The notes beneath the pieces were generated by a model, which was given only the letters and a program-made list of their open reading frames with translations, had not been told where the DNA came from and searched no databases. DNA of 64,000 nt from Cellvibrio fontiphilus (GTDB taxonomy: Bacteria; Pseudomonadota; Gammaproteobacteria; Pseudomonadales; Cellvibrionaceae): assembly GCF_035317345.1 (NCBI RefSeq), contig NZ_JAYKTU010000001.1. One strand, written 5' to 3'. Both the position numbers and the translations under genes were made by a program. Positions 24,045 through 32,678 of the stretch are shown one piece after another (position 1 is the first letter of the stretch; every line of letters begins with the position of its first letter).

Positions 24045-26396
24045 TTAGCGGCGCTGTTCAAAGCGCAAGACCTTAGCAGCGCTCATCACGCGATTAGCCA
24101 AGGCATTTTGCTGTTCAGCGCTTTCGGCAAGGCGAGTGATAGCAATATCCGTTTCATTAATACCGGTGATAAGTTGAATCAGTCGCCCGCGCATGGATTG
24201 TGCGCGCTGGCTTTCATCCTGCGCGCTGTCATTAATGCGCTGGGTCAGCACACTGGCTTGTGCAACTGCCGCTTCAATGTTGTTGAGTGAATCCTGGGTG
24301 GCGCGAGTTTCCAGCAAACAATTCTGTGCGCTTTCCTGCTCGGCATTCAGCCCTTGGGAAATTTGGCTCACCGAATTGCGCAACTGATCAATCATTTTTT
24401 TAATTTCGCCAGTCGCACTTTGGGTATCAAATGACAAGCGGCGCACCTCTTCCGCCACAACCGCAAAACCGCGCCCATGCTCACCGGCGCGCGCCGCTTC
24501 AATTGCCGCATTCAACGCGAGCAGATTGGTTTGTTCAGCCACACTTTGAATCGTATCCAACACTGTGCCTATGTTGTCAGTCGCACTGCGCAACTCCGCT
24601 AAGGTGGAGCAGGAGTGGCTCACCTGTTGTGCAAGGATTTGTACCTGTTCATCCACACCAGCTACACGTGCGCGCCCTTCACTGGCCAGTTGCGCGGCCT
24701 GCTGCACTTGTTGGCTGACCAGATGTAAACCCTGGGTCATTTGCGCTAGCGATTTCACCACGGCTTCAGTCTCTGCACCTACGTGATTCATTTCATGGCG
24801 CTGGCGCGCGGTTTCATCGCGACATTGGCGCGTGGTGGTCACATTGTCCAGCGCACCTTGCAAACTTTGCTCACTGGAACTGTTCACCTGCAGCATCACT
24901 GTATTTAATTCACTGAATAAATAATTCAACGAGCGGCCAATATCGCCCAACTCATCCTTGCGTGTCGCGGGGAAATGACTGAGCAGGTTTTTATCCTGCG
25001 CAGATTGTTTAATCGCGGTCGCCAATTGTTTTAATGGCTCACCAATATGCTGCGCAAATAAATAAGCCACCAGTGCCGCCAGTGCGGTTAGCACTAAAAT
25101 CGCAATAGCGACACTGCGCCACAAGGTACTGCGCAAACTGGCCAGCGGTGCAAATACTTCGTCTGGGCTTTGCTGCGCGACCAGTGCAAACTGCTGTTCA
25201 CCCAATTGCAATGGCTGCCAGCTACTTAACACCGGCTGATCAAAATAATCGTAGCTCATGCCACTGCCTGTACGCCCCGCCAAAGCCTCATTTACCGCCT
25301 GGGTGTGCGGAAAAAAAGTACCTGTGGTTTGTTGCTGGCGATTGATAATTGCCGCCGCATCGCGCTTGCCCGCTGTTTGCAATCGCGCTAAAAATTCCGT
25401 GGGCGCCTCCAGCATCGGGCGCAATTCGGTGAGCAACAAACCCTCGCTATTGGTGATATAAACATCGCCTGTTGTACCTAGCCCTAACTTCATCCAACTG
25501 CGCTCTGCATTGATAATGTTAGTCAATTGCACTGCTGGAATTTCCACCACTAAAAAACCTACGGGTTTGTCCGGGCTTTGCACCTCGTGAAAAACCGGCA
25601 AGCCCATGTAAGCAACCTGCTGATTAAAACGCGCGGGGTTAGCGTAAAAATTGGAGAGCAATACTTTATCTTTGCCAGCAGCCTGCAATTGCGCACTTAA
25701 TTGCGCCAGCGGCGATTGCGCAAAAGGGCCGGCAATTAGTGAGCTTCCCAACAAGGGGCCTTTATTCACCGAATAAATAACCGTTTGCTGTTGTGCATCA
25801 ATCAACAGCAAATCGCTAAAGCCAAAACGCTGGCTTAAATCGCGAAAGCTGCTGTGGTAACGGCGGTGTTGCTGGCCGTAAATACTCGCGTCACCCGCAT
25901 CATCCAGCAGCGCTAATTGGCTAATATCCGCGGTATTTTTTTGCAGGTAATAATGCTGGATCAGCAGCGCCTCCTGGGAGAATTTTTCCAGCCAGGCACG
26001 GCTATCAATAGTGTCGCCATTAGTTTGCGCGCGGTGAAAGGGCAGGTAGGTATTGCTGTACCACTGTTGCAATTCGCCGCGCAATTCTTCAGTGGCGCGG
26101 CTGGGCACTTCGTAACGGTAAGAGGAAAAGGGGCGCACAAAACCGTAAATTGCTTCCTGCGTCATACGCCCGTTGGCGAGCGCCAATAATAATTCTTTGT
26201 AATTGGAAAATTGCGCACTAACCGCCTGTGCACGCCCGGCCGCCAAGGCCTGGAATTGCTGCTCCAGATTATGCGATAAGGCGCGATTGGATTCTTTAAC
26301 CGCCAGCCAACCAGTGGTGCCGGCCGCTAACAATACTGCAACGCCCGTCAGCAACATGGCGCCCAGCATCAAACGGGAGGAGATTTTCATATGCAT
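24045..26396 (-). CDS. Methyl-accepting chemotaxis protein with large periplasmic sensor
   Basis: A 783-residue chemoreceptor. TM1 is about residues 10-32; a long periplasmic region (about 35-425), large enough for a double-Cache sensor; TM2 about 428-450; HAMP about 450-505 (GEPLKQLATAIKQSAQ..DELGDIGRSLN); cytoplasmic signalling domain to the end. The conserved hairpin tip AEQTNLLALNAAIEAARAGEH lies near residue 625-645. There is no C-terminal CheR/CheB-binding pentapeptide. The ligand is unknown; the nearby pectinesterase and uronate genes make a sugar-acid or pectin product plausible, which is inference from position only. ATGs lie at 26396 and 26390. Confidence 0.94.
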   Translation of the reverse strand: MHMKISSRLMLGAMLLTGVAVLLAAGTTGWLAVKESNRALSHNLEQQFQALAAGRAQAVSAQFSNYKELLLALANGRMTQEAIYGFVRPFSSYRYEVPSRATEELRGELQQWYSNTYLPFHRAQTNGDTIDSRAWLEKFSQEALLIQHYYLQKNTADISQLALLDDAGDASIYGQQHRRYHSSFRDLSQRFGFSDLLLIDAQQQTVIYSVNKGPLLGSSLIAGPFAQSPLAQLSAQLQAAGKDKVLLSNFYANPARFNQQVAYMGLPVFHEVQSPDKPVGFLVVEIPAVQLTNIINAERSWMKLGLGTTGDVYITNSEGLLLTELRPMLEAPTEFLARLQTAGKRDAAAIINRQQQTTGTFFPHTQAVNEALAGRTGSGMSYDYFDQPVLSSWQPLQLGEQQFALVAQQSPDEVFAPLASLRSTLWRSVAIAILVLTALAALVAYLFAQHIGEPLKQLATAIKQSAQDKNLLSHFPATRKDELGDIGRSLNYLFSELNTVMLQVNSSSEQSLQGALDNVTTTRQCRDETARQRHEMNHVGAETEAVVKSLAQMTQGLHLVSQQVQQAAQLASEGRARVAGVDEQVQILAQQVSHSCSTLAELRSATDNIGTVLDTIQSVAEQTNLLALNAAIEAARAGEHGRGFAVVAEEVRRLSFDTQSATGEIKKMIDQLRNSVSQISQGLNAEQESAQNCLLETRATQDSLNNIEAAVAQASVLTQRINDSAQDESQRAQSMRGRLIQLITGINETDIAITRLAESAEQQNALANRVMSAAKVLRFEQRR

Positions 26397-26539
26397 ACGC
26401 AGATTGGTTAATACACTGACAATCTAGGCGGTGCTTATGACAGTTTAATTACATTCAGATGACAGCAGCGAGCCAGATGAATTTTATAGCCGATTATTTT
26501 CAATCATGAAAATGAATTTCCGGTGCATAAAAATAGTTG

Positions 26540-27658
26540 TTAGGGCTGCCAATCACCCAGTATTTTTTCACGTGTGTATCGCTTTGCTTCCAGCGCATCT
26601 AATTGACGGCGTTTATTATTGATAACTGCACCTGGGCCGCTGGAATTGTATTCAAAAAAACGGGCATCCTGGTCGGGCAGGAAATCTTTTTTACTGCCGT
26701 CTTTGGCGGTGCCGCTCATTGAATACCAGCCATGGGTGGTGATGTGCGCATCCATCCAGGAATTAATAAATACGGTTTTACCAATAGCATCCGGGTCGGC
26801 GTAGCGGCCATCGGCAAACTGGGTGGTGGGGTGCCAGGGGCGGCCAAGGGGTACTGAATTGTCAGGCACTGAAACATCGCGAGTGAGTTTGCAGTTGATA
26901 AAAGTCAGGCCGTAAAAATCCTTGATGTTAGTTGAGGGCGCGGTGACATAACCGTGAGGCGAGCTTGCGCGGCCGCGCGCCAGAGTTTTAATTTCCGAGT
27001 TGGTAAATACTGCATTGCCCCGACCAAAAATATAATCCACGTTGCCAGCGATCAGGCTTTTATCAAACCAACTGCGGCCACTGTTAACATAGAGAGTGTC
27101 CTGATAGCCCAGCAGTTTTACGTCGCGTGCAATAAATTTATCGCTACCCAAATCCAGCAAGAGTGCGACCGCTTGGGTATTGCCCACACGTTCAGTAGCG
27201 CCCGGTTCCAGCGCATCATTGCGCAAAAAATCAAATGAATTTTCCACCGTTAAATGTTGCAGCAATACACCGGTTGCGCGCACCGTCAGCGTGGCTGAAC
27301 CGGACGTACCCCAAATTTGGCCTTTGGTGGCCCCCGCAAAGGTAGCCTCCTGCCCGGCATAAGCGTTGTAGTGCAAGCGAGTAGTATTTTTATCCGCTCC
27401 AATTAAATGAATATTGGGTTTGGCGATAATTATTTTTTCGTAGTAATCACCGTCCTGAATAAAAATGCGGTAGGGTTTGCTTGCATTATTAGGCGCAGCT
27501 TCAAGGGCGGCCTGAATGCTGGTAAAACTATTTTTTGCCTCTAAAGCCGAGGCGCTGACAATTGCATCGTAGCGCGAGTGCGATTGATTGGCACACCCCG
27601 CAACAGCAAAGATCATAAAAATAATAACGCCAAAAAAATGCAGTAAACGGAAATTCAT
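26540..27658 (-). CDS. Pectin methylesterase (carbohydrate esterase family 8), lipoprotein
   Basis: A 372-residue pectinesterase. The N-terminus has a hydrophobic signal and lipobox FAVAGC (Cys about 22), so it is predicted to be an envelope lipoprotein. CE8 motifs in order: a GATKGQIWG region, GYQDTLYVNSGRSWF (catalytic Asp and substrate contact), VDYIFGRGNAVF (second Asp), and GRPWHPTTQF (conserved Arg/Trp). It removes methyl esters from homogalacturonan, opening it to polygalacturonase. It is 75 bp downstream of the UxuB-type gene on the same strand. The 143 bp between it and the chemoreceptor start holds only a weak AT hairpin near 26496-26513. Confidence 0.95.
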   Translation of the reverse strand: MNFRLLHFFGVIIFMIFAVAGCANQSHSRYDAIVSASALEAKNSFTSIQAALEAAPNNASKPYRIFIQDGDYYEKIIIAKPNIHLIGADKNTTRLHYNAYAGQEATFAGATKGQIWGTSGSATLTVRATGVLLQHLTVENSFDFLRNDALEPGATERVGNTQAVALLLDLGSDKFIARDVKLLGYQDTLYVNSGRSWFDKSLIAGNVDYIFGRGNAVFTNSEIKTLARGRASSPHGYVTAPSTNIKDFYGLTFINCKLTRDVSVPDNSVPLGRPWHPTTQFADGRYADPDAIGKTVFINSWMDAHITTHGWYSMSGTAKDGSKKDFLPDQDARFFEYNSSGPGAVINNKRRQLDALEAKRYTREKILGDWQP

Positions 27659-27732
27659 GGGCGTGGCTCGTTAAAAATAAGAGTATAAAAATAAGGGACA
27701 ACTGCTTGCCCCTTGTTTTTTCGTGGCATAGT

Positions 27733-29214
27733 TTATTGAAATGCGTCTTGCACCGAGGCCAACACACCCTTGGTGTAAAAACGTTCCAGCCATTGCGTAG
27801 TCGTGGCAATAAACCGCGCTTCGTTAATCAAGTCGCGACCAAATACTTTTTCAATGCTGACTACCGCGTTTACCATCGCCGCGGGGTTGCCTTGGTTGGC
27901 ATCGCAAGCAGCACGCAATTCTTTGGCGAGTGGATCAGAGACTTCAATTGCATTGCCTTTTTCATCCACGCCCGACACATAGCGAATCCAGGCAGCCACA
28001 CCCAAACATAAAATATCGATGTGGCCATTGCCCTGTAATTGTTCGCGCAGGGTTTCCAATAAACGCTGCGGCAATTTTTGCGAACCATCCATTGCAATTT
28101 GCCAGGTGCGATGTTTTAAGGCTTTGTTGGAGAAGCGCTCACACAATTGTTGTTTGTAAGCTTCAATATCAAAACCTGCAGGAGCAATGACGGTTTCACC
28201 CGCTTCGCGCGCCATGTAAGTTTTTACCAAATTGACAAAAGCCGGTTGTTCCATGACTTCGCTGATGTAATCAAAGCCGGAGAGATAACCGGTGTAGGCC
28301 ATAGTGGAATGCGCACCGTTTAATAAGCGCAATTTGATTTTTTCAAATACACGCACATCATCCACCAACAATACCCCCACTTTGTCCCATTCCGGGCGGC
28401 CATCGGCAAATTTGTCTTCCACTACCCACTGGGAGAAAGGCTCACACACCACCATAGCTTCATCGCGTAAGTTCAAGCGAGCCTCTATATCCCTACGGTC
28501 GTCGTCAGTTGTTGCAGGCACTATGCGGTCGATCATTGTGCAAGGGAAAGTTGCATGGGTTTTTATCCACTGCGCCAATGCAGGTGAAATTTTTTCTGCA
28601 AATTGCAACACCACTTTTTCCAAGACTTCGCCATTATTTGGCAAGTTGTCGCAACTTAATAAGGTGAAGGCTTTTTGGTTATTCTCAAAGCGCTGTTTTA
28701 ATGCTGCAACCAAAAATCCGATAGCAGAAACTGGCTTATCCAGATTCGCAAGGTCGTGAACAATATCCGGGTGATTCAGGTTTAAGTTGCCACTGGCTGG
28801 ATCATGGCAATAACCTTTTTCCGTTACTGTGAGCGAGACAATTTTAATATTGGCAGCAGCCATTTGCGCTACCAGCGCCGCCGGGTTTTCAGGGCCGACC
28901 AATGTATCCAACACAGCGCCAATTAATTGCAGCTTTTCACCTTCACCCGAGCGTTCAACCAGAGTGTACAAACAATCTTGCGGCACCAATTGATCGCGCA
29001 CGCCGGGTGAACGCAAGCTGCTGCCAACAATTCCCCAGTCGCCGCCAAATTTATTTAATACTGCTTCGGTATAAAACGCCTGATGCGCGCGATGAAACGC
29101 ACCTATACCCAAATGTACTATGCCGGGTTTTAGTTGACTGCGATCATACGCGGGCAACAATACGTCTTTTGGCAATTCGTTAATAACAGTATTTTTTAAA
29201 CGATTCATTCTCAT
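27733..29214 (-). CDS. uxuB: Mannitol dehydrogenase family uronate reductase (UxuB-type)
   Basis: A 493-residue long-chain polyol/uronate dehydrogenase, from the ATG at 29214 (the frame extends two codons to a TTG). Rossmann region: VHLGIGAFHRAHQAFYT; later TVTEKGY, the IDRIVPATT segment, and the catalytic KLRLLNGAHS with Lys/Asn/His. The GIGAFHRAHQA form is that of fructuronate reductase UxuB and mannitol 2-dehydrogenase, not of E. coli UxaB (tagaturonate reductase). In E. coli UxuB makes D-mannonate from fructuronate with NADH. The adjacent pectin genes and uxaA would instead call for tagaturonate reduction, so the substrate is uncertain. Divergent from kdgK. Confidence 0.85.
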   Translation of the reverse strand: MRMNRLKNTVINELPKDVLLPAYDRSQLKPGIVHLGIGAFHRAHQAFYTEAVLNKFGGDWGIVGSSLRSPGVRDQLVPQDCLYTLVERSGEGEKLQLIGAVLDTLVGPENPAALVAQMAAANIKIVSLTVTEKGYCHDPASGNLNLNHPDIVHDLANLDKPVSAIGFLVAALKQRFENNQKAFTLLSCDNLPNNGEVLEKVVLQFAEKISPALAQWIKTHATFPCTMIDRIVPATTDDDRRDIEARLNLRDEAMVVCEPFSQWVVEDKFADGRPEWDKVGVLLVDDVRVFEKIKLRLLNGAHSTMAYTGYLSGFDYISEVMEQPAFVNLVKTYMAREAGETVIAPAGFDIEAYKQQLCERFSNKALKHRTWQIAMDGSQKLPQRLLETLREQLQGNGHIDILCLGVAAWIRYVSGVDEKGNAIEVSDPLAKELRAACDANQGNPAAMVNAVVSIEKVFGRDLINEARFIATTTQWLERFYTKGVLASVQDAFQ

Positions 29215-29429
29215 ATCCAATTCAATGTAAATAAAAATAATTCAGCCTTGGTCAATCACGGCTGATTGCACGCGATGGTAATAGCCGGTAAATAAATGTG
29301 TGTTTTTAGCAGTACAAGGGTGATATATTTTGTGTTCAATTTTGTCGCGGATAATTACAAATTTTCCGCCCGTGTTTACAAAATTATTCGATCACCTTTT
29401 TCCTTTCCTATAACTTCCGGAATTATCAA
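29215..29429. promoter_or_regulatory. Divergent promoter region uxuB / kdgK
   Basis: About 215 bp separates the divergent starts. An AT-rich stretch and a CGTGTTTACA sequence near 29370-29380 resemble half of the TGTAAACG operator found elsewhere here, but there is no clear palindrome, so I do not call a site. No small gene seen. Confidence 0.4.
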
Positions 29430-30371
29430 ATGGCACACATAGCAGCGATTGGCGAAGTCATGGTGGAGCTGGCTCCATTCCCTACCGCCGACAGCAATGG
29501 CCGCGAAATCATGGCCTTATCTTTTGCTGGCGACACTTACAACACTTCGGTGTATATGGCACGCCTTGGTTTAAAAACTGATTATGTCACCCAACTGGGT
29601 GAAGACCCTTACAGTGCGCAAATTATGCAGCGCATGACCAACGAAAATATTGGCACGGGCATGATCAAACAACTGCCGGGCCGTTCACCGGGCTTGTACA
29701 TTATTCGCAACACACCCGATGGTGAACGCGAATTTTTTTACTGGCGCAAAGAGGCACCGGCGCGCGAATTATTCAATTCGCAAGAAGCAGCTGATCAACT
29801 TTGTCAAAAACTCGTGCATTGCAACTGCGTTTACCTGAGTGGTATTACCCTCGCGATTATTGGTGAAAAATCGCGTGAATTTTTGTACAACAGTTTGCAT
29901 AAGCTGCGTCAGCAGGATGTGATTGTTGCATTCGACAGTAACTATCGCCCGCGTTTGTGGCGCGATAAAAACGAAGCGCAACAAGCCATGCTGGCGGTTA
30001 TGGAATACACCGATATTGCACTGCTGACACTGGATGATGAACAACTGCTGTGGGGCGATGATTCGGTTGAAGGCTGCAAACAGCGCTACGCCAATTATTC
30101 ACTCAGCGAACTGGTATTAAAACGCGGCGCGGATGACGCCATCATTATTACGCCGAACGAAGAACTGCGCGTTCCGGTTCCGCCCGTGCAAGGTGTTATC
30201 GACACCACAGGTGCAGGCGATACGTTTAATGCCGGTTATTTAGCTGGCCGTTTGATGGGCAAATCACTGACAGATTCTGCCAAACAGGGCATTCGCTGCG
30301 CCGGCATTATTATTCGCCATCGCGGTGCGATTATTGATAAGGCTATTTTTGATAAAGAACTTGGCGCTTAG
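29430..30371 (+). CDS. kdgK: 2-Keto-3-deoxygluconate kinase (PfkB family)
   Basis: A 313-residue ribokinase-family enzyme phosphorylating 2-keto-3-deoxy-D-gluconate to KDPG with ATP. Motifs: GEVMVELAPF at the N-terminus, FAGDTYNTSVYMARLG (first PfkB signature), a PDGEREFFYWRKEAPA substrate segment typical of KDG kinases, and DTTGAGDTFNAGYLAGRL (second PfkB signature with the catalytic Asp). KDG is where the KduI/KduD and UxaA branches of this window converge. The gene is followed by a palindromic repeat cluster. Confidence 0.95.
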   Translation: MAHIAAIGEVMVELAPFPTADSNGREIMALSFAGDTYNTSVYMARLGLKTDYVTQLGEDPYSAQIMQRMTNENIGTGMIKQLPGRSPGLYIIRNTPDGEREFFYWRKEAPARELFNSQEAADQLCQKLVHCNCVYLSGITLAIIGEKSREFLYNSLHKLRQQDVIVAFDSNYRPRLWRDKNEAQQAMLAVMEYTDIALLTLDDEQLLWGDDSVEGCKQRYANYSLSELVLKRGADDAIIITPNEELRVPVPPVQGVIDTTGAGDTFNAGYLAGRLMGKSLTDSAKQGIRCAGIIIRHRGAIIDKAIFDKELGA

Positions 30372-30395
30372 GCCGCAAAAAATTACCACGTAAAT

Positions 30396-30478
30396 AAAAC
30401 CCCACCCTAAACCTCCCCTTCAAAAAGGGAGGGAATTGTTCCTCCCCTTTTTAAAGGGGGAGGCTAGGAGGGGGTTTG
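30396..30478. repeat. Dispersed palindromic repeat between kdgK and VOC genes
   Basis: AACCCCACCCTAAACC, then CTCCCCTTCAAAAAGGGAGGG and a second CCTCCCCTTTTTAAAGGGGGAGG hairpin, matching the repeat family at 507-750. It lies between convergent kdgK and the VOC gene and contains the latter's stop codon (30464). It may work as a terminator for both. Confidence 0.8.
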
Positions 30479-30865
30479 GCACTTCAGCATTTTAGTGCCG
30501 CGTTTGCACAACTGAATTGCAAGCCCCCAGGGGTCGCGCATCATCACCAGGTGCGAGCCATCTTTAATATGCACTTCTTCCGCAAAACTCGCGCCTGCCG
30601 CCTCTAGTTGCGTGCGTTTTTCTTCAGGGTTTTCGCACACAAACGCCAAATGCACTAACAGCGGATTCATGGCCGCATAGTCGGGCACCTGATCCGGTGG
30701 GTTGTTATAAATTTCCAACATCACATCGCCACTCTCATCACCCAAAAAATGGGTATTGGGGCCGCCATCCATTTTGCGCACAATGGTTAAACCCATATTG
30801 GCGACATACCAGGCCGCCATCGCAACCGGGTCTTTTACATTCAAGGCAAAGTGTTCAATTTTCAT
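30464..30865 (-). CDS. VOC (glyoxalase/bleomycin resistance) family protein
   Basis: A 133-residue protein from the ATG at 30865 (MKIEHFALNVKDP); the longer frame upstream lies in the pntB terminator region. It has the paired beta-alpha-beta-beta-beta modules of the vicinal oxygen chelate fold: HFALNVKDPVAMAAWYVANMGL, HFLGDESGDVMLEIYN, LVHLAFVCENPEEKRTQLEAAGA, and VMMRDPWGLAIQLCKRG. Metal-ligand candidates are His5, Glu near 58, His near 79 and Gln near 121, so it may be a metal enzyme. Substrate unknown. The last residues (MLKCQTPS) are encoded by repeat DNA. Confidence 0.9.
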   Translation of the reverse strand: MKIEHFALNVKDPVAMAAWYVANMGLTIVRKMDGGPNTHFLGDESGDVMLEIYNNPPDQVPDYAAMNPLLVHLAFVCENPEEKRTQLEAAGASFAEEVHIKDGSHLVMMRDPWGLAIQLCKRGTKMLKCQTPS

Positions 30866-30924
30866 AAAGGATTGATTCCACTGCACGCGCGTAGCGATCA
30901 GTTGCGATAAAAAATACACCATGA

Positions 30925-30950
30925 AAAAAGAGTGCCGCAGGGGCACTCAA
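30925..30950 (-). terminator. Rho-independent terminator after pntB
   Basis: On the minus strand GAGTGCC pairs with GGCACTC around a five-base loop and is followed by six T residues. It starts eight bases past the pntB stop (30958) and separates the pnt operon from the VOC gene. Confidence 0.85.
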
Positions 30951-30957
30951 TAGGGGC

Positions 30958-32364
30958 TTACACAATATTTTTAACAATGGTCTCCACCATTTTTTTGGCA
31001 TCGCCAAATAACATCATGGTGTTGTCGCGGTGGAACAATTCGTTCTCCACACCGGAATAACCTGAGGCCATGGAACGCTTCACAAACAATACCGTGCGCG
31101 CTTTTTCAACCTCCAGAATCGGCATACCAAAAATCGGGCTTTGTGGGTTGGTTTTTGCCGCCGGGTTTGTCACATCGTTAGCCCCAATCACAAAAGCAAC
31201 ATCAGCGGTTTGGAATTCATTGTTAATGTCTTCCAGCTCAAAAACTTCGTCATAGGGTACGTTAGCTTCAGCGAGCAGTACGTTCATATGGCCAGGCATA
31301 CGCCCGGCAACCGGGTGAATGGCATAGCTGATTTTTACACCGGCTTTTTTCAACTCTTCGCACATTTCACGCAGTGCATGTTGAGCTTGTGCCACTGCCA
31401 TACCATAGCCCGGCACAATAATGACCGAGCCGGCATTTTTCATAATAAACGCGGCATCTTCTGCACTGCCTTGTTTTACCGGGCGATCATCGCCACCGGA
31501 ACCTGCTGCCGCAGCAGAGGAATCTGCACCAAAACCACCGAGGATCACATTAAAAAACGAGCGGTTCATGCCTTTGCACATGATATAGGAGAGAATTGCA
31601 CCTGACGAGCCGACTAGTGCACCAGTTACAATCAACGCATCATTATGCAGGGTAAAACCAATGCCGGCGGCTGCCCAACCAGAGTAGGAATTGAGCATGG
31701 ACACCACTACCGGCATATCGGCACCACCAATGGGAATAATCAGCAGCACACCAATGACAAATGCCAGCGCAGTCATACCCCAAAATACCCAGGGCGATTG
31801 ATCCACACAGAAATAGCCAATCAAACCAAGAATCGCGGCACCGAGAATGGCATTAATAAAATGCTGGCCCGCAAAGACTATGGGCTTACCGGACACCAAC
31901 CCCTGCAATTTGGTAAACGCAATCACCGAACCGGAAAAGGTAATTGCACCAATCACTACCCCCAAGCCCATTTCAATTTTGCTGGCGATAAAAATCTCAC
32001 CCGCTGCATTCACAATGCCAAAGGCCTGGGGATTACTAAACGCCGCGCCAGCAACCAATACCGCCGCCATGCCGACCAAACTGTGGAAGGCGGCAACCAG
32101 TTGCGGCATAGCGGTCATGGCAATATTGCGCGCGATAAAAATACCAATCACCGCACCTATCGCGAGCGCGATAACAATCCAACCGTAGGAGGTGACAGCC
32201 GGGCTTAATACCGTAGTCACTACCGCAATCAACATGCCGAGCATGCCGAATAAATTGCCCTTGCGCGATGACTCAGGCGATGACAAACCACGCAGCGCCA
32301 TAATAAAAAGCACAGCAGCAACCAAATAAGCCAGCGAGGTGAGGTTTTCGTGTAGGTTCGACAT
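30958..32364 (-). CDS. pntB: NAD(P) transhydrogenase beta subunit
   Basis: A 468-residue proton-translocating transhydrogenase beta subunit. The N-terminal ~270 residues are hydrophobic with about nine helices; the C-terminal ~190 residues form the NADP(H)-binding domain III: VIIVPGYGMAVAQAQHALRE, the SYAIHPVAGRMPGHMNVLLAEANVPYDE segment, and FVIGANDVTNPAAKT. The enzyme uses the proton gradient to reduce NADP+ with NADH. It is the last gene of pntAA-pntAB-pntB, one base apart from pntAB in practice (2-bp gap), with a strong GGGGAG site. Confidence 0.97.
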   Translation of the reverse strand: MSNLHENLTSLAYLVAAVLFIMALRGLSSPESSRKGNLFGMLGMLIAVVTTVLSPAVTSYGWIVIALAIGAVIGIFIARNIAMTAMPQLVAAFHSLVGMAAVLVAGAAFSNPQAFGIVNAAGEIFIASKIEMGLGVVIGAITFSGSVIAFTKLQGLVSGKPIVFAGQHFINAILGAAILGLIGYFCVDQSPWVFWGMTALAFVIGVLLIIPIGGADMPVVVSMLNSYSGWAAAGIGFTLHNDALIVTGALVGSSGAILSYIMCKGMNRSFFNVILGGFGADSSAAAAGSGGDDRPVKQGSAEDAAFIMKNAGSVIIVPGYGMAVAQAQHALREMCEELKKAGVKISYAIHPVAGRMPGHMNVLLAEANVPYDEVFELEDINNEFQTADVAFVIGANDVTNPAAKTNPQSPIFGMPILEVEKARTVLFVKRSMASGYSGVENELFHRDNTMMLFGDAKKMVETIVKNIV

Positions 32365-32366
32365 GA

Positions 32367-32666
32367 TTATTTCTCCCCTGCTTTATTTTTCTTTTTGTAC
32401 ATGGCGAGCATGCGGTGAGTGACGGTAAAGCCACCAAAAATATTGATCGCCGCGAGCACCATCGCACAAAAGCCGAGCACCTTGGACAGACTCATAGCTT
32501 CAGGGCCGACAGCAATTAATGCGCCCACAATAATCACACTGGAGATGGCGTTGGTCACCGCCATTAATGGCGTATGCAGTGCGGGCGTTACACTCCACAC
32601 CACGTAGTAGCCCACTAATATCGCGAGCACAAAAATAGATAATTGCGAAACAAAATTGGCTTCCAT
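32367..32666 (-). CDS. pntAB: NAD(P) transhydrogenase alpha subunit, membrane part
   Basis: A 99-residue membrane protein with three predicted helices, corresponding to the C-terminal membrane part of the fused E. coli PntA. Motifs: VGYYVVWSVTPALHTPLMAVTNAISSVI and a C-terminal FGGFTVTHRMLAMYKKK. The split into two alpha polypeptides is the usual three-subunit form of many proteobacteria. A GGGAGAT site precedes the ATG. Confidence 0.95.
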   Translation of the reverse strand: MEANFVSQLSIFVLAILVGYYVVWSVTPALHTPLMAVTNAISSVIIVGALIAVGPEAMSLSKVLGFCAMVLAAINIFGGFTVTHRMLAMYKKKNKAGEK

Positions 32667-32678
32667 GATGATCTCCCG

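Noticed and set aside
29370..29385. LacI-type operator upstream of kdgK
   Set aside because: Only a TTTACA half-site is present without a palindrome.
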